Below are positions 12,199 through 12,979 of a stretch of 12,979 bases of DNA, piece by piece (the stretch's first letter is position 1; each line of letters starts with the position of its first letter). The notes under the pieces are model-generated. The model had not been told where the DNA came from and searched no databases. It worked only from the letters and a program-made list of their open reading frames with translations. The position numbers and the translations under genes were made by a program. This stretch comes from WYZ-LMO8 sp964586135 (GTDB lineage Archaea; Thermoproteota; Methanomethylicia; Nezhaarchaeales; WYZ-LMO8). The stretch covers positions 1-12,979 of the forward strand of contig CAZPGS010000021.1 in the NCBI GenBank assembly GCA_964586135.1, written 5' to 3'.

Positions 12199-12979
12199 TA
12201 CACCAAGGCCTCCTTGAGCGCCTCGCCGCATTTGCACGTGCGATCGACGGGGATCTTGGGTATGAGGTCCGCCAACAACTTCTTGGCCTTATCGACGTTC
12301 TCGGCCATGACCTTCGCGACCTCCTCGGCAGTGACGTGTTTCGGAGCCCAGACGTCGTAATCGGTCACGAGCGTTATCGCTAAGTAGCATATCTCGGCCT
12401 CCCTCGCGAGGTTGACCTCTGGCACCAAGGTCATCCCTATGACGTCGGCCCCCCAGCTCTTGAAGAGCCTCGACTCAGCCCTCGTTGAGAAGCGAGGACC
12501 CTCTATGCATATGTACGTCCCCTTATCGTGAAACCTGAAATTCAACCCCTTCAAAGTCTCAATGGCTATTTCCCGCAACTGAGGACAGAAGGGATCGGCG
12601 AGCGACACATGACACACGATCCCGCCATCGTAGAACGTGTAGTCCCTCTTCTTTGTGAAGTCTACGAACTGGTCGACTACGACTATGTCGCCCGGCGCGT
12701 AGTCCTCCCTCAGGCTGCCCACGGCCGACACGGATATTATCCTCTTGACGCCTAGCTCCTTGAGCGCCCATATGTTCGCCTTATAGTTTATCTTGTGGGG
12801 CGGTATCTTGTGGCCTCGACCGTGCCTTGGTATGAAGGCTATGGACTTGCCCCTGTACTGGCATAGGAATATGGAGTCAGAGGTCGGGCCGTAGGGCGTG
12901 TAGACCTTTATCTCCTGAGAGGGGCCGAACATGGACGGATCGTAGAGGCCCGATCCACCGATAACCCCTATCTCGGCCT
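12198..12979 (-). CDS. mtnP: S-methyl-5'-thioadenosine phosphorylase (5' end outside window)
   Basis: This enzyme phosphorolyses methylthioadenosine from polyamine synthesis or radical SAM chemistry, yielding adenine and methylthioribose-1-phosphate. About 259 residues are visible. They open with AEIGVIGGSGLYDP, which carries the phosphate-binding GGSG and lies only a few residues from the expected start, so very little is missing. Other family motifs are RHGRGHKIPPHKINYKAN, SAVGSL, CIEGPRFSTRAES with the sugar/phosphate site, and TDYDVW, whose aspartates favour 6-amino purines. A late cysteine pair CKC (TCKCGEAL) is common in thermophilic members. The first in-frame ATG within the window (12930-12932) is internal and is not the start. 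It is translationally coupled to SAHH, forming a SAM-salvage pair. Confidence 0.95.
   Translation of the reverse strand, partial: AEIGVIGGSGLYDPSMFGPSQEIKVYTPYGPTSDSIFLCQYRGKSIAFIPRHGRGHKIPPHKINYKANIWALKELGVKRIISVSAVGSLREDYAPGDIVVVDQFVDFTKKRDYTFYDGGIVCHVSLADPFCPQLREIAIETLKGLNFRFHDKGTYICIEGPRFSTRAESRLFKSWGADVIGMTLVPEVNLAREAEICYLAITLVTDYDVWAPKHVTAEEVAKVMAENVDKAKKLLADLIPKIPVDRTCKCGEALKEALV

Noticed and set aside
1..12979. CRISPR array, prophage, toxin-antitoxin pair or secretion island
   Set aside because: No regularly spaced repeats and no recognisable cas, phage or toxin genes are present. Apart from the tnpB locus the region is core archaeal genome.

Overview
This window reads as a piece of chromosome from an archaeon, most likely a thermophilic member of the Thermoproteota (crenarchaeal/TACK side). 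The reasons are the information-processing genes (aIF1A, aIF2-beta, RIO1, NMD3, Dim2/Pno1-type KH protein), a C/D box sRNA with archaeal 16S rRNA guides, TATA boxes placed about 25-30 bp before predicted transcription starts, a crenarchaeal-type TnpB, and a tRNA gene with encoded CCA. I cannot name the genus. Genes are tightly packed, and 11 of the 13 main protein genes whose start lies in the window appear to begin with GTG or TTG.

Layout. 1-330 (minus strand): a box C/D sRNA with its own TATA box, then tRNA-Gln(UUG). 409-2254 (minus): a small 2[4Fe-4S] ferredoxin and a 542-residue membrane-anchored protein of unknown function with seven N-glycosylation sequons and a cytosolic coiled coil. 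2284-3290 (minus): a TnpB gene of the IS200/IS605 group, broken by a 100-N assembly gap and by an apparent frameshift. A 47-residue open frame (3364-3507) diverges from it. 3590-4215 (plus): a palindromic operator-like site, then a MIP18/DUF59-type Fe-S assembly protein overlapping a MoaD/ThiS-like ubiquitin-fold protein. 4212-5483 (minus): a radical SAM tRNA methylthiotransferase of the t6A (CDKAL1/e-MtaB) type, converging on moaD. 5678-5812 (plus): a possible 44-residue small protein. 5816-8090 (minus): methionyl-tRNA synthetase, translationally coupled to an upstream Dim2/Pno1-like KH protein. 8170-8928 (plus): RIO1 kinase, sharing a palindromic TATA box with the KH gene. 8925-12979 (minus): a long co-directional run, in transcription order MTA phosphorylase (5' end cut by the window), adenosylhomocysteinase, aIF2-beta, DUF424 protein, NMD3-like protein, aIF1A.

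How the genes fit together. The right two thirds form a small-subunit and translation-initiation neighbourhood (KH/Dim2, RIO1, aIF1A, NMD3-like, aIF2-beta, MetRS) joined to the methionine/SAM recycling pair MTAP-SAHH. A second small theme at 3.6-5.5 kb is sulfur and Fe-S chemistry: an Fe-S assembly factor, a ubiquitin-like sulfur carrier and an Fe-S methylthiotransferase.

The most striking item is the sRNA at about 58-122. Its two guides match two universal archaeal 16S segments, the 5' end (CCGGUUGAUCC) and the 900 region (CAAGGCUGAA). These lie next to the two strands that form the central pseudoknot, so the RNA could act like a small archaeal counterpart of U3 snoRNA in addition to guiding 2'-O-methylation. 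All rRNA matches are from memory of conserved sequences; no search was run.
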